A model generated the notes under the pieces. It did not search any database and was not told where the DNA came from. It saw nothing but the letters and a program-made list of their open reading frames with translations. Both the position numbers and the translations under genes were made by a program. From the NCBI RefSeq assembly GCF_011752065.1, contig NZ_JAAIJY010000008.1, positions 26,262-90,261 on the forward strand: a stretch of DNA of 64,000 nucleotides, read 5' to 3'. Each line of letters begins with the position of its first letter. Positions within the stretch are counted from its first letter, which is position 1. Origin of the DNA: Actinomyces sp. ZJ308. GTDB taxonomy: Bacteria > Actinomycetota > Actinomycetes > Actinomycetales > Actinomycetaceae. Below, piece after piece: positions 36,816 through 47,746 of the stretch.

Positions 36816-39800
36816 CGATCACGGCCGGCGCCCGTAGCAGCGCCCCGACCGCCGCGGGGCCACCGACGTCCTCTTACTCGTCCGGTGATGCGTCGCAGGC
36901 CGAGATCGAGACCCCGTACGGCATCACACCGGGCGCTCCCGCCAATACCAGCGAAGCCGGTGAGCCCGGCCAGGCCGGGAACGGCCCCCGGGCACGGGTC
37001 CCCGAGACCTCATCGCCCTCCGCCCGCGAGCCGCGCCAGCCCCGTCGGAGGCTCTCCCCGGCCCCGGTCGGGGCGCGTGTCGTCGCCGGGGTGATCGACC
37101 TGGTCGTCGGCTCGCTTCTGGTCGGAGGCCTGACCGCCCTCATCTGGCAGGTGGCGGGCCGCCCGGTCCTGACCAGCGGACTGATCGCCTTCGGGGCGGT
37201 TGTCGCTCTACGGTGGCTCGCCATTGCCGCCACCGGCTGGTCCCTGGGAGGGCTGCTGCTCAGAATCCGCATGCTGGGGGCCCGCAACCAGACGCCCTCA
37301 CCTCTGGGATCCTTCCTCCACGCGGACCTCGTCCTGGCCGTCAGCATCACCACGCTCGGCCTGGGCACCATCGCTCTCATGCGCACGGCGGCCGCCGACC
37401 CCGAGGGACGCGGTTGGCACGACAAGCTCTCCGGGATGGCGCTGCTTCACACCCGGAGGACGAACCGGACCGGCAGGGCCGCCACCTCCGCGACCGGCCC
37501 CGTCGGCTACCCGACACCCACCCCCGCCACCAGCGAGAACGCACCTGCCGGCTCCACGGCCGCCTCGACGTCGGGCTCGCCGGGCGGCATCAGCGCTGAG
37601 GCCAGGGACTCCGCCGGGCGTGCAACCCCTCACATCCAGCCCGCCGAGCCGGCCACGGAGGCCGCCGCTGCACAGTTCCCCACGGCTCAGCCGCACGACG
37701 ATCCCCAGCCCCGTCGTCGACGCTCCGAGAAGGCCGATCGACGAGCCGACGCACGAGCGGAGAAGAAGGCGGAGAGGGCCTCGAAGCGCGCCTCACGGGC
37801 GGGCTCCGCGCACACGCGGGCCGACGAGCAGGTCGCCGATGACGCCGCCGAGGCCACCGCCGTGGGCGCCCAGAGCGCCACCGAGGCCGGCATCGCCGCC
37901 TCTCCCGGCGGGACCGCCCACCCGACGACGTCTGACCCGGTGTCCTCGTCGATCCGCCGGCCCCGGCCCGCCCGCCCGGGTCAGCCCGCGCGCCACGCCG
38001 GCCGCGCCATGGCGGCGGGTTCGCCCAGCAGCGCCCCCTCTCGGAGAGCGTCGGCCACAGCTGCCGCCTATACGTCAGCGGTCTCCGGCAGCACCACCTC
38101 CGCCGACGGTTACGGCGTCATCATGGCCCCCAGGACGGCCGGGACCACACCTCGAGCCTCGGCCAGGGCCGCCAAGGCGGCGACCGTGTCATCGTCCTCC
38201 GCGGCCTCGGCGGCCTCCGCCAGCCCGGCCGTCTCCGACACCGACGCCGCAGCCGTCGCAGCGGCCTCAGCCAGCCCCATGGACCCTCAGGCCTCCGCCG
38301 CGCTGGCCGCCGCCGAGGCCACCGCCAGGTCATCGGTTCAGACGCGGGCAGCGCGGTCTGCGCAGCCCGTCCAGACTGCCCGGACCGCACCGACCGCGTC
38401 GTCAGCCGCCCCGGCCGCACCACGGACCAAGGCGGAGCCTGCGCAGGCAGTCGGCAGGCCCTCAGCGGAGTCCGCGGAGAAGGGCGGCCCCACGCCCTCC
38501 ACCGAGAGGACCACCCCCGAGGCCCCGCCCGAGACGACGGCCGGCTCCTCCCAGAGTCCCCGGGCCTCGGGCACCGGGAAGGAGGCGGAGGCCGCAACGG
38601 CGGAGACGGCGCCGGAGTCGGCGGAGACGACCACGAAGAGCACAGAGCCCACAGAGTCCGCAGCGTCCGCAGAATCCGCGGAGTCCTCCATGACGCCGGT
38701 CAACGAGCGGGCGGCGGTCAAGCCATCAGGAGCGGGCCGTGCCGCCTCGACCGCCTCGACCCGCTCCAGGCAGTCCTCGCAGATGGACGCCGAAACCGCT
38801 ACCCTCGAAGCGGTGGAGGACGAACCGGCGTCCTCTGAGTCCACCGAACAGCCTGAGACGCCATCAACCCATGCGCCTCCCGCACCGCGGCACCCGGCCG
38901 ACCGGAACCCCACGGAAGCGACGACGCCCTCAGCGGAATCCTCCAAAACGGCGGCCAGTTCCGAGGCCTTCCAGGCCTCATCTTCGCAAGATGCGACACC
39001 ATCGACACAAGTCCCGCGCTCGAAAGCCACAAAACCCGTAACATCACAGACGATGGAACCACGACACGCCCACGCCCAGCGCTGGAGGACTCAGTCCGGT
39101 CACACCGGCAAGAAGGCCTCCGGCCCGTCTGCTGCACCCGCTGAGGATCAGCGAGATCCGGCGTCACAGCCCGGTGTTCCTCGCCGCGAGAGCCTCTTCA
39201 CCTCCGAGCGGCACCGCTTCGCCTCCGGGGCGGGCTCGGCCCCGGAGGTCGCACACACCTTCGACACCTCCAGCATCCTGCCCTCCGGGGACCGCAACAC
39301 GCAGGCCCTCATCGACTCGGTGCCCTGGTCCTCGGTCCCCACCTCGGTCGACGCCGCAACGGTGGACTCCCTGCCCGAGGGGGTCATCGTCTCCGACGAC
39401 GGCCCGCCCCGGAGGCCCTCGACGGCGTCGACGGCCTCGCCCCAGGCGTCCCAGATGGACCTGACCAATCCCGCCACCGTGCCCGGCGGTGTGCCGGCGT
39501 CCGTCTCGGGAAACACGCATCCGACCGTGCGCAGTCACCGCAGCCATGCTCAGACCCCGGCCAGCAGCGGCTCAGCCAGCACGGCGGCCTCCGAGGAGAC
39601 GTCACTGCGGCGCACCCACACCACGCACCGTTTCCAGGGGCCGGGGATCCCCTCGCCCGCGGAGGAACGCGCCGCACACGGTGAGTCCAGTCGGGAGTCC
39701 CACGGCGAGGTTCACCGTGAGCCCTACCGTGAGCCTCGCGACTCCCGCAGCGACGCACCGGCGGCCCCGACCTCGCGTCGGGAGCGTCGGGATGCCGCTC

Positions 39801-40354
39801 AACTGTCAGCGCGGTCTCGGACGAGCTCGGCGGGAAGCACCCCGAGCCGCTTCTCGGCCCGCACCGAGCGCAGCGCCGGCACCACGGCGAGCAGCACGAC
39901 GGGCTCTGCGGCACCCGCTGCCGCCCACGCAGCCGCCTCTCGATCCTCTGCCACCCCGCCTCCTGCAAGCGCCCAGACGGCCACACCGTCCCTGCCGTCG
40001 GCTTCCTCGGCCGCTCCGGCCCTGTCAGTGAGACTCGTGCCCCTGCTGGGCGGCAACCCGATCCTCATCCACGAGCCCACGGTCGTCGGCCGCGACCCCG
40101 ACAACATCTCGGCCTACCCCGGTGCGGAGCGTGTTTCCCTCGACGACCCCACGCGCTCGGTGTCCAAGACGCACGCGGCGATCTTCCCGTTGCTGGACGG
40201 GGTGTGGGTCACCGACCTCCACTCCACCAACGGCACCCGGGTGGAGTACCGCGACGGACGCAGCGTGGAGGCCGTGCCGGACAAGGCGCTGTCGGCCCTG
40301 GAGGGCAGCACGATCTTCTTCGGTCGCATCGCCTTCAAGGTGGAGGTCGTCTGA
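36812..40354 (+). CDS. RDD membrane protein with long disordered linker and C-terminal FHA domain
   Basis: The protein has 1180 residues. An RDD-type membrane domain (about 85-215) begins APVGARVVAGVIDLVVGSLL and ends GRGWHDKLSGMALLHTRR. A linker of about 850 residues follows, dominated by Ala, Ser, Thr, Pro and Glu and with no predicted fold. The FHA domain occupies the last 110 residues: VVGRDPDN (about 1091), SVSKTHAAIF (about 1115) and DLHSTNGTRVEY (about 1138), so the phosphothreonine-binding residues are intact. The FHA head must be cytosolic and probably binds phosphorylated partners of the kinase encoded next. ATG at 36812 has CAGGAGG 8 nt upstream and overlaps the previous stop. Confidence 0.88.
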   Translation: MTITAGARSSAPTAAGPPTSSYSSGDASQAEIETPYGITPGAPANTSEAGEPGQAGNGPRARVPETSSPSAREPRQPRRRLSPAPVGARVVAGVIDLVVGSLLVGGLTALIWQVAGRPVLTSGLIAFGAVVALRWLAIAATGWSLGGLLLRIRMLGARNQTPSPLGSFLHADLVLAVSITTLGLGTIALMRTAAADPEGRGWHDKLSGMALLHTRRTNRTGRAATSATGPVGYPTPTPATSENAPAGSTAASTSGSPGGISAEARDSAGRATPHIQPAEPATEAAAAQFPTAQPHDDPQPRRRRSEKADRRADARAEKKAERASKRASRAGSAHTRADEQVADDAAEATAVGAQSATEAGIAASPGGTAHPTTSDPVSSSIRRPRPARPGQPARHAGRAMAAGSPSSAPSRRASATAAAYTSAVSGSTTSADGYGVIMAPRTAGTTPRASARAAKAATVSSSSAASAASASPAVSDTDAAAVAAASASPMDPQASAALAAAEATARSSVQTRAARSAQPVQTARTAPTASSAAPAAPRTKAEPAQAVGRPSAESAEKGGPTPSTERTTPEAPPETTAGSSQSPRASGTGKEAEAATAETAPESAETTTKSTEPTESAASAESAESSMTPVNERAAVKPSGAGRAASTASTRSRQSSQMDAETATLEAVEDEPASSESTEQPETPSTHAPPAPRHPADRNPTEATTPSAESSKTAASSEAFQASSSQDATPSTQVPRSKATKPVTSQTMEPRHAHAQRWRTQSGHTGKKASGPSAAPAEDQRDPASQPGVPRRESLFTSERHRFASGAGSAPEVAHTFDTSSILPSGDRNTQALIDSVPWSSVPTSVDAATVDSLPEGVIVSDDGPPRRPSTASTASPQASQMDLTNPATVPGGVPASVSGNTHPTVRSHRSHAQTPASSGSASTAASEETSLRRTHTTHRFQGPGIPSPAEERAAHGESSRESHGEVHREPYREPRDSRSDAPAAPTSRRERRDAAQLSARSRTSSAGSTPSRFSARTERSAGTTASSTTGSAAPAAAHAAASRSSATPPPASAQTATPSLPSASSAAPALSVRLVPLLGGNPILIHEPTVVGRDPDNISAYPGAERVSLDDPTRSVSKTHAAIFPLLDGVWVTDLHSTNGTRVEYRDGRSVEAVPDKALSALEGSTIFFGRIAFKVEVV

Positions 40355-40374
40355 GCTCGGCCGCTGGTTTCCTC

Positions 40375-40420
40375 AGACGACGGGGTCCGCACTCCTCACG
40401 GAGTGCGGACCCCGTCGTCT
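40375..40420. terminator. Perfect 21-bp bidirectional terminator
   Basis: The arms at 40375-40395 and 40400-40420 are perfectly complementary over 21 bp with loop TCAC. It lies between convergent stops of the RDD-FHA gene (40354) and the kinase gene (40478). It is followed by TTCCC on the plus strand. Confidence 0.85.
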
Positions 40421-40477
40421 TCCCACCGTCCTGCTTCATCGCCGCACTGTCGGACGGCCGCCGGGCTGGAACAGTCC

Positions 40478-41944
40478 TCAGGGGGTGTCGACGCAGGCGG
40501 TCTTGGCCTGGGAGGCCTTGCCGTCCGAGCGCACCGCGGTGACCTCCAGGCAGGTGCGTCCCTCCTGGGCCTCGACGACGACCTCGTTGGTGCGGATGGA
40601 GTCCACCTCGGTCTCCTCATCGGGCAGCTTGACCCGGTAGAGGTAGCTGCCGGTCCAGCCCGTCTCCGGCTCGCCCCAGGTGAACCGCACCGTGCCGTCG
40701 TCGAGCGGCTCGCCCTCGATGTCGCCCACCATCGGCACGGAGGCCTGCAACGGGTTGGCGCCGGGCTGTGGGGCGATGGTGGCGATGGGGTTGTCGGGCT
40801 TCTTCCTCGTGTCCTGGTTCCGGGAGAAGACGATCGCGACGATGACGGCCGCGACCATGGCCACGACCAGCAGGGCGGTCAGGATGGTCCGCATCCGGTT
40901 CGGGCGGCTCGAGTCGCCGGCCTCCGAGCCCGACGACGAGCGCTCGTCGTCACCGTCGGGATCCACCCGCATGGCGATGTGCTCGCTGGTGACATCGACC
41001 TGGTTGAAGACCCCCATCTTGGTGGCGGTGTCGTTCTCATCGGAGCTGGGACGCCGCGCGGACTTCGCGGCCTTGTCCGGCTCCTGGAACAGGTCGACGG
41101 TGGTGATCGGCAGGTCGAGCTCGGCCTGGACCTGCTGGAGCGCCCGGGCGAAGGCCAGCGCCGTCGGATAGCGCGAGTCCGGGTTCTTGTCCATCGCCAC
41201 CGACAGCACCCGGTGCAGCGACGGCGGGGCGTCCTGCCGGCCCAACGGGGGCAGGGGGTCCTTGACGATGCGGCGGGAGAGCTCGTAGACGTCCGGGATG
41301 CCGTCGGTCTCGAAGGGGCTGCGCCCCGTGAGCATCGCGAAGGTCGTCGCCCCCAGGGAGTAGATGTCGGAGGCCGGGTTGGCCGATCGCATCCCGACCA
41401 GCTGCTCGGGGGGCGCCCAGGGCACGCTCATGCCCCGCAGCTCCTCGGAGGCCTCCGGACCGCTCATGGCGGAGATTCCGAAGTCCGAGAGCACCGGACG
41501 GCGGTAGGTGGTGAAGAGAATGTTGGCGGGCTTGATGTCCCGGTGGACGATGCCAGCCCGATGAGCGGTCTCCACCGCTCCGGCGATCTGGATCGCCGTC
41601 GACAGGGTCTCAGCGACGTTGAGGGGACCCTGGCGCAGGATGGCGCCCAGCTGCGGCGGCGGACAGTACTCCATGACCAGGAAGGGGTGGCCGTCGGCGG
41701 AGACGCCCGCGCCGAAGATGGACAGAATGGCCGGGTGGGAGGAGACCCGCGCCATGAGGTTCGCCTCCGACTCGAAGCGGGAGGCGGTCTTGTCCTCGAC
41801 GTCGGCGTTCATGACCTTGACCGCGACCTCGCGGCGGGGCATGTGCTGCTCGAAGAGGTAGACCGTGGAATAGCCTCCCGCTCCGAGTCTCTCCAGGTAG
41901 GTGAACCCAGAGATAACCGGAGGCGGTCCCTTGTGATCCAGCAT
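40478..41944 (-). CDS. Transmembrane Ser/Thr protein kinase (PknB-like)
   Basis: The kinase domain covers about 14-275: Gly loop GAGGYSTV (21-28), AVK with Lys43, HRDIKPAN (134-141, catalytic Asp136), DFG (154-156) and APPE (177-180). The segment between DFG and APPE contains no Thr, unlike PknB with its TxT pair. A charged juxtamembrane part is followed by one membrane helix (about 353-374) and an extracellular Fn3-like domain of about 105 residues in place of PASTA repeats. It probably phosphorylates FHA partners encoded around it. Its ATG overlaps the stop of the upstream FHA gene by 1 nt. Confidence 0.92.
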   Translation of the reverse strand: MLDHKGPPPVISGFTYLERLGAGGYSTVYLFEQHMPRREVAVKVMNADVEDKTASRFESEANLMARVSSHPAILSIFGAGVSADGHPFLVMEYCPPPQLGAILRQGPLNVAETLSTAIQIAGAVETAHRAGIVHRDIKPANILFTTYRRPVLSDFGISAMSGPEASEELRGMSVPWAPPEQLVGMRSANPASDIYSLGATTFAMLTGRSPFETDGIPDVYELSRRIVKDPLPPLGRQDAPPSLHRVLSVAMDKNPDSRYPTALAFARALQQVQAELDLPITTVDLFQEPDKAAKSARRPSSDENDTATKMGVFNQVDVTSEHIAMRVDPDGDDERSSSGSEAGDSSRPNRMRTILTALLVVAMVAAVIVAIVFSRNQDTRKKPDNPIATIAPQPGANPLQASVPMVGDIEGEPLDDGTVRFTWGEPETGWTGSYLYRVKLPDEETEVDSIRTNEVVVEAQEGRTCLEVTAVRSDGKASQAKTACVDTP

Positions 41945-44280
41945 CAGGGGAGGTTCTCAAAGGCGAGGGTCTGGCCGTCGCCGAGGTCGAGGACGTCTCC
42001 GCTGCGCAGGAGCACCGGGGTTGCCGAGGACAGGCGCACGGGCGCCTCGTTCTGGCGGTTGAGAACGGTGCCATTGCAGTTGCCCAGGTCCTGGGCCAGC
42101 ACGCTCCACGCATCCAGGTCGATGAGGATGTGGTTGCGTGAGACGAGCTGGTTGGGGCTGGCGACGGTCAGCGGGCGGAGGGGGACCTCCGCGACGCTGG
42201 TGATGTCGTCGGCCACGGGGTTGCGACCCACCAGGAGGGGACGGTTGAGCTCGATGCTCTCACCACCGGAGGTGACCACGCGCCCCAGAGGGGGGCAGGC
42301 CACCGACTTGGCCGGACGGTTGAGCTCGGCTCCGCAGACGCGGCACACGGTGTAGTTCGTGGGGTTGGGGTGGCCCTGAGGGCACACCGCCGACAGCACG
42401 ATCCGGATGGCGTCGGGTTCACTGGGAGAGCTCGCCGAGGCCGGGGACGTCGGGCTGGAGGGCCCGGAGCCCACGAGGGAGACGAGCTCGCCCACCAGGT
42501 CCTCGGGCAGACCGTTGATGGTCTGTCCGTCATGGTCGCCGCGGCCGAGGTCCCCGGTGGAGGGCTCGACGGCGGGGGGCTGCACGAGCCCGACCACCGT
42601 CTCAGCCGCGGCAGCCGATCCGGCCGACTCGGCGGACGGGCTCGACTGGCTCGGCTCCAGGGGGCCGAGCCCCTGGTTGAGCAGCTCGGCGCGCAGCTCC
42701 TGGGAGAGGTCCTCGGGCAGACCGTTGATGGTCTGTCCGTCATGGTCCCCGGAGCGTACGGGCTCGTCCTCGGCATGCGCCTGCGCGGCGGCCTCGGCGA
42801 CAGCGGTGGCCTCCGCGACCACGGCCGCCTCAGCGGCCTCGGCGGGCACGAAGTCGGCCGGGGTCGCAGCGACCTCGGTGACCTCGACGGCAGCGTCCTT
42901 GATACCAGCAGCCTCAAGATCCTCGCTCGACGGGGGTGGCGGGGGCGGGATCATGGCCTCTGCCTCCGAAGCGGAGGGGATCGGCAGGGCCGGGACATCG
43001 AAGACGGGGGCGATCAACAGGTCCTCGCCGGATGCCTCCGGTGAGGACGGGGTGGTGACCTCGGCAGCCTCAGGAGACTGGGCGTCCTGGGTCACGACGT
43101 GAGCCTCGAAGGGCTCAGCACTATGGGCGCTGTGGGCACTACCGGCGCTGTGGGCCGAGCCGGCGCTCTGGCCGGACGACTCACCCGCGCGAGCATCCGC
43201 CTCGATGACCTCGGCGACCTGCGCGCTCTCAACGAGCTCCGCAGGAGGCTCGGGCGACTGCGTCGACTTGGCCGACTCGGCCGACTCGGTTGACCCGGTC
43301 ACCTCAGTCGCCTCAGGAACCGTGGCGGCCTCGGTGGCCGTAGTGGCCTCGGTGACGCCGGCGACGACGGCCAGCAGGTCGGCGGGCTCATCGGACTCGG
43401 CGAGGCGGGGGGTCTCCTCAGGAGCGCCCGAGACCTCGGCGGAGGCCGCGGACTGACCCGTCTGAGCAGCCTCGGACGCGGCGAGCTCGGCACCGTCAAG
43501 GGCCTGCTGCTCGGCGTTGTCCTGCGCGATCTCGATGAGGTTGTCGACGACGTCGGCGGAACCGGCGACCTCGGCAGGCGCCCCTTCAGATGAGTCGTCC
43601 TGCTCCGAGCGGTCCGACGAGGCGGACTGACGGCGCGAGGAACGGCGCGATGCCCGACGGGAGGTCCGGGAGGACCTCACCGCAGCGGCGGGGGATCCGG
43701 CAGAGCCGGCGGAGGCGGTGGAGTAGTCAGGACCGGCCGGGTCAGGGTCATCGTCGTCGGAGTCACCGGACCCCTTCGACGATGCACGGCTGGGGGACGG
43801 GGTCCCACTCGACTTCTCGGATCCACGCAGCACCAGGTGGCCGGTGCTCACGACGGCGTCGACCGCCGGGCGGCGGACCTGACCGGCGCCGTCGGGCGCG
43901 CTGACGATGACCGAGTTGGGGGCGGTCACCGTCGTCTCGAACCAGGTGGTGACCGCGGAGGCGTCCAGCGCCTTGCCGTCGACCTCCATCTGCGGGGCGC
44001 CGCGCAGCGCCACGTGGAAGACGTCCTCGGGCGCCGAGACGGCGAGCACGAAGTCCGGGATCGCGCCCAGACGTCCGCCCATCCCCATCACCAACTCATC
44101 CAGGGCCCGCGTCAGCGAGGCCTCCTCACTACGCAGCAGCCGCCACAGGCGCTCGGTGAGGTCCTGCGGCACCGACGGGGGCAGGATCATCACAGCACGT
44201 GGCGTGACCACGCCTGTCCACGAACCCTCGGTCCACCAGACCTCGTTGTTCGCGCTGCTGTTCGGGCTGTTTGTCATCAT
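41944..44280 (-). CDS. Zinc-ribbon and FHA domain protein with repeated DHDGQTI motifs
   Basis: The protein has 778 residues. An N-terminal folded part (about 1-165) of unknown family is followed by a long Ala/Glu/Ser linker. Two copies of DHDGQTINGLPEDL follow, encoded by an exact 40-nt repeat (42498-42537 and 42708-42747). A zinc-ribbon-like CPQGHPNPTNYTVCRVCG comes next, then a C-terminal FHA domain with LLVGRNP (about 683), SRNHILIDLD and GNCNGT. It is cytosolic, with no signal or membrane segment. The DGQTI threonines are candidate kinase targets. ATG at 44280 has GAGGAG 4 nt upstream. It is coupled to the kinase and overlaps no other gene. Confidence 0.82.
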   Translation of the reverse strand: MMTNSPNSSANNEVWWTEGSWTGVVTPRAVMILPPSVPQDLTERLWRLLRSEEASLTRALDELVMGMGGRLGAIPDFVLAVSAPEDVFHVALRGAPQMEVDGKALDASAVTTWFETTVTAPNSVIVSAPDGAGQVRRPAVDAVVSTGHLVLRGSEKSSGTPSPSRASSKGSGDSDDDDPDPAGPDYSTASAGSAGSPAAAVRSSRTSRRASRRSSRRQSASSDRSEQDDSSEGAPAEVAGSADVVDNLIEIAQDNAEQQALDGAELAASEAAQTGQSAASAEVSGAPEETPRLAESDEPADLLAVVAGVTEATTATEAATVPEATEVTGSTESAESAKSTQSPEPPAELVESAQVAEVIEADARAGESSGQSAGSAHSAGSAHSAHSAEPFEAHVVTQDAQSPEAAEVTTPSSPEASGEDLLIAPVFDVPALPIPSASEAEAMIPPPPPPSSEDLEAAGIKDAAVEVTEVAATPADFVPAEAAEAAVVAEATAVAEAAAQAHAEDEPVRSGDHDGQTINGLPEDLSQELRAELLNQGLGPLEPSQSSPSAESAGSAAAAETVVGLVQPPAVEPSTGDLGRGDHDGQTINGLPEDLVGELVSLVGSGPSSPTSPASASSPSEPDAIRIVLSAVCPQGHPNPTNYTVCRVCGAELNRPAKSVACPPLGRVVTSGGESIELNRPLLVGRNPVADDITSVAEVPLRPLTVASPNQLVSRNHILIDLDAWSVLAQDLGNCNGTVLNRQNEAPVRLSSATPVLLRSGDVLDLGDGQTLAFENLP

Positions 44281-44288
44281 ATTTCTCC

Positions 44289-45032
44289 TCAACGGACGAT
44301 ACAGACACCGTCACCCAAGTATGCCTGCCGTCCCCGGTGCACGTACTCCGGTCGACCCGGTGAGAGTCGGTGGACCCCCTCCTCGTCCTCGATGTGGGTG
44401 CCGTTGGTCGAGCCCAGATCTGTGACGAGCACCCCATCGGAGGCGGGGACAAACAGCGCATGCGTCTTGGACACGGAGTCCTCCGAGCGGAGCACCGCAA
44501 CGAGCTGAGCGTCCGGGTGGGACTCGATCGGGGCCGGTCGACGCCCCAGGACAATCGGCCCCAGAACAGGGATTACTGACCCCTCAACCACCAGGGAGCA
44601 GGTCGATACCGAGGTCGGTCTGGCACTGAGGAGGACCGTCCCGGCCAGCCGGTCGAACCAGGTGCGCTGTTCAGCACGCCATAGTGAGAGGATCCACAAA
44701 ACCAGGGGGGCCAACCCTGCGGTTGCCACCAAAGAGAGGCCCAAAAATGCGACGTAAATCACCGCAGAGCGGCCAGGAGGGCCGTTCGGGTCCGTCACCC
44801 TCCGAAGCCGGGCCCCCGTCACCAGCCCTCCGAGTGTGGCGCCGGTCATCGCCATCATGGCAGTCATCACAGCAATAAGCAGCACAACCGCCCCAACAGC
44901 GAATAAGATTCCACAGCAGCGCTCCGTGACGGCACAGAGTGCGATGATGAGCCCGGCATCCACCAGCACGCGAACCACACGGCGATGCGCGGATGCAGGC
45001 ATAATTGTCGTATGTCGCTCTCGGGTCCTCAT
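44289..45032 (-). CDS. RDD membrane protein with FHA domain (short paralogue)
   Basis: The 247-residue protein has membrane helices at about 22-61 and 90-118 in an RDD-like arrangement ending EQRTWFDRLAGTVLLSARP. The FHA domain follows: GRRP (163-166), SVSKTH (186-191) and STNGT (208-212). It resembles a compact version of the protein at 36812 without the long linker. It is probably the first gene of the FHA-FHA-kinase transcript. The start is uncertain: ATG at 45032 or ATG at 45002, neither with a clear ribosome site. It is divergent from the gene at 45100. Confidence 0.82.
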   Translation of the reverse strand: MRTRERHTTIMPASAHRRVVRVLVDAGLIIALCAVTERCCGILFAVGAVVLLIAVMTAMMAMTGATLGGLVTGARLRRVTDPNGPPGRSAVIYVAFLGLSLVATAGLAPLVLWILSLWRAEQRTWFDRLAGTVLLSARPTSVSTCSLVVEGSVIPVLGPIVLGRRPAPIESHPDAQLVAVLRSEDSVSKTHALFVPASDGVLVTDLGSTNGTHIEDEEGVHRLSPGRPEYVHRGRQAYLGDGVCIVR

Positions 45033-45099
45033 AGGACAGACATGGTAGGCGCCCAGTCCACTGCCTCGCAGTCAGACGAGGTCTCGGAAGGAGCACACA

Positions 45100-45645
45100 G
45101 TGCAGATCGCGGTCACGCCTGATCCCCAGCGATGGGTGATCATCCCGCCCTTCCCACCTCCGGGATGGGCGCGGGAGGAGGCGAGGCACCGCAGCGCCCA
45201 CCTGGGAGTGACCGGTCCGCAGTGGCGCTCCGAGCTGGAGTCCCTGCTCAACGAGCTGCAGGCCATGGAGCGTCAGGGGCGCTTCGCCCGCCTCATGCAC
45301 ATCGACGACGTCGCCCATCCCCCCTTCGTCATCGACCTCAGCCTGGAGATCGCCAAGGATGACGGCTCCAAGGAGGGACGGCGTGCCACTCAGCGCCAGA
45401 TCGTCGCCGCGCTCCTGCCCGAGGCCGAGCTGGTGCGCCTTCGGCCAGGACCGGACATGGTGGGCTTCTCCGCCTTCTACGAGTCCAACGGCCCCACCCA
45501 GGGCGTCGTCGTCCTGCGTCTGGCGGGGCTGCCCACCGTCCCCGTGGACCTGGTGATGCGCCTGTGGGGCGCCGCCGCCGAGGACATCGCCCCCAACCTG
45601 GACCACCTCATCGAGCTGGCGCGCCAGGTCGCCCCCGTCGTCTAA
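45100..45645 (+). CDS. Uncharacterised 181-residue protein
   Basis: I do not recognise this protein. It is soluble, alpha/beta in character, with no signal peptide or membrane helix, and begins MQIAVTPDPQRWVIIPPFPP. A Trp/Arg/Glu-rich helix follows and the second half contains conserved-looking GFSAFYESNGPTQGVVVLRL and PVDLVMRLWGAAAEDIAPNL. GTG at 45100 has a strong AAGGAG 7 nt upstream, so it is surely expressed. It is divergent from the RDD-FHA gene and probably shares its promoter region, which suggests a role with the kinase/FHA set. Confidence 0.75.
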   Translation: MQIAVTPDPQRWVIIPPFPPPGWAREEARHRSAHLGVTGPQWRSELESLLNELQAMERQGRFARLMHIDDVAHPPFVIDLSLEIAKDDGSKEGRRATQRQIVAALLPEAELVRLRPGPDMVGFSAFYESNGPTQGVVVLRLAGLPTVPVDLVMRLWGAAAEDIAPNLDHLIELARQVAPVV

Positions 45646-45835
45646 GCGACCTCAGGCCTCACCGGTCATGCGCCACTGAGATCGCTGACGAGATCGCCCC
45701 AGGATCGTCACCGAGGTCGCCGCAGACCAGTCCCGTCTCCCCTGTCCCGCTGCCTCCCCGCACCAGCTTCCTCCTCCCGCTCTCGCCCACCTCTGCCCGG
45801 CCGGTCCTCCGTGAGCGCGCGGTGACGGCACCGCC

Positions 45836-47745
<1,910 letters not shown>

Positions 47746-47746
<1 letters not shown>

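Noticed and set aside
38000..39900. Ala/Ser/Thr-rich repeats in the RDD-FHA linker as a possible coding error
   Set aside because: The frame stays open for over 2.5 kb and ends in a perfect FHA domain, so the low-complexity linker is real rather than a frameshift.
40403..42355. Plus-strand 650-codon frame across the kinase gene
   Set aside because: The opposite strand holds complete kinase motifs; this frame has no recognisable domain and begins inside a terminator.
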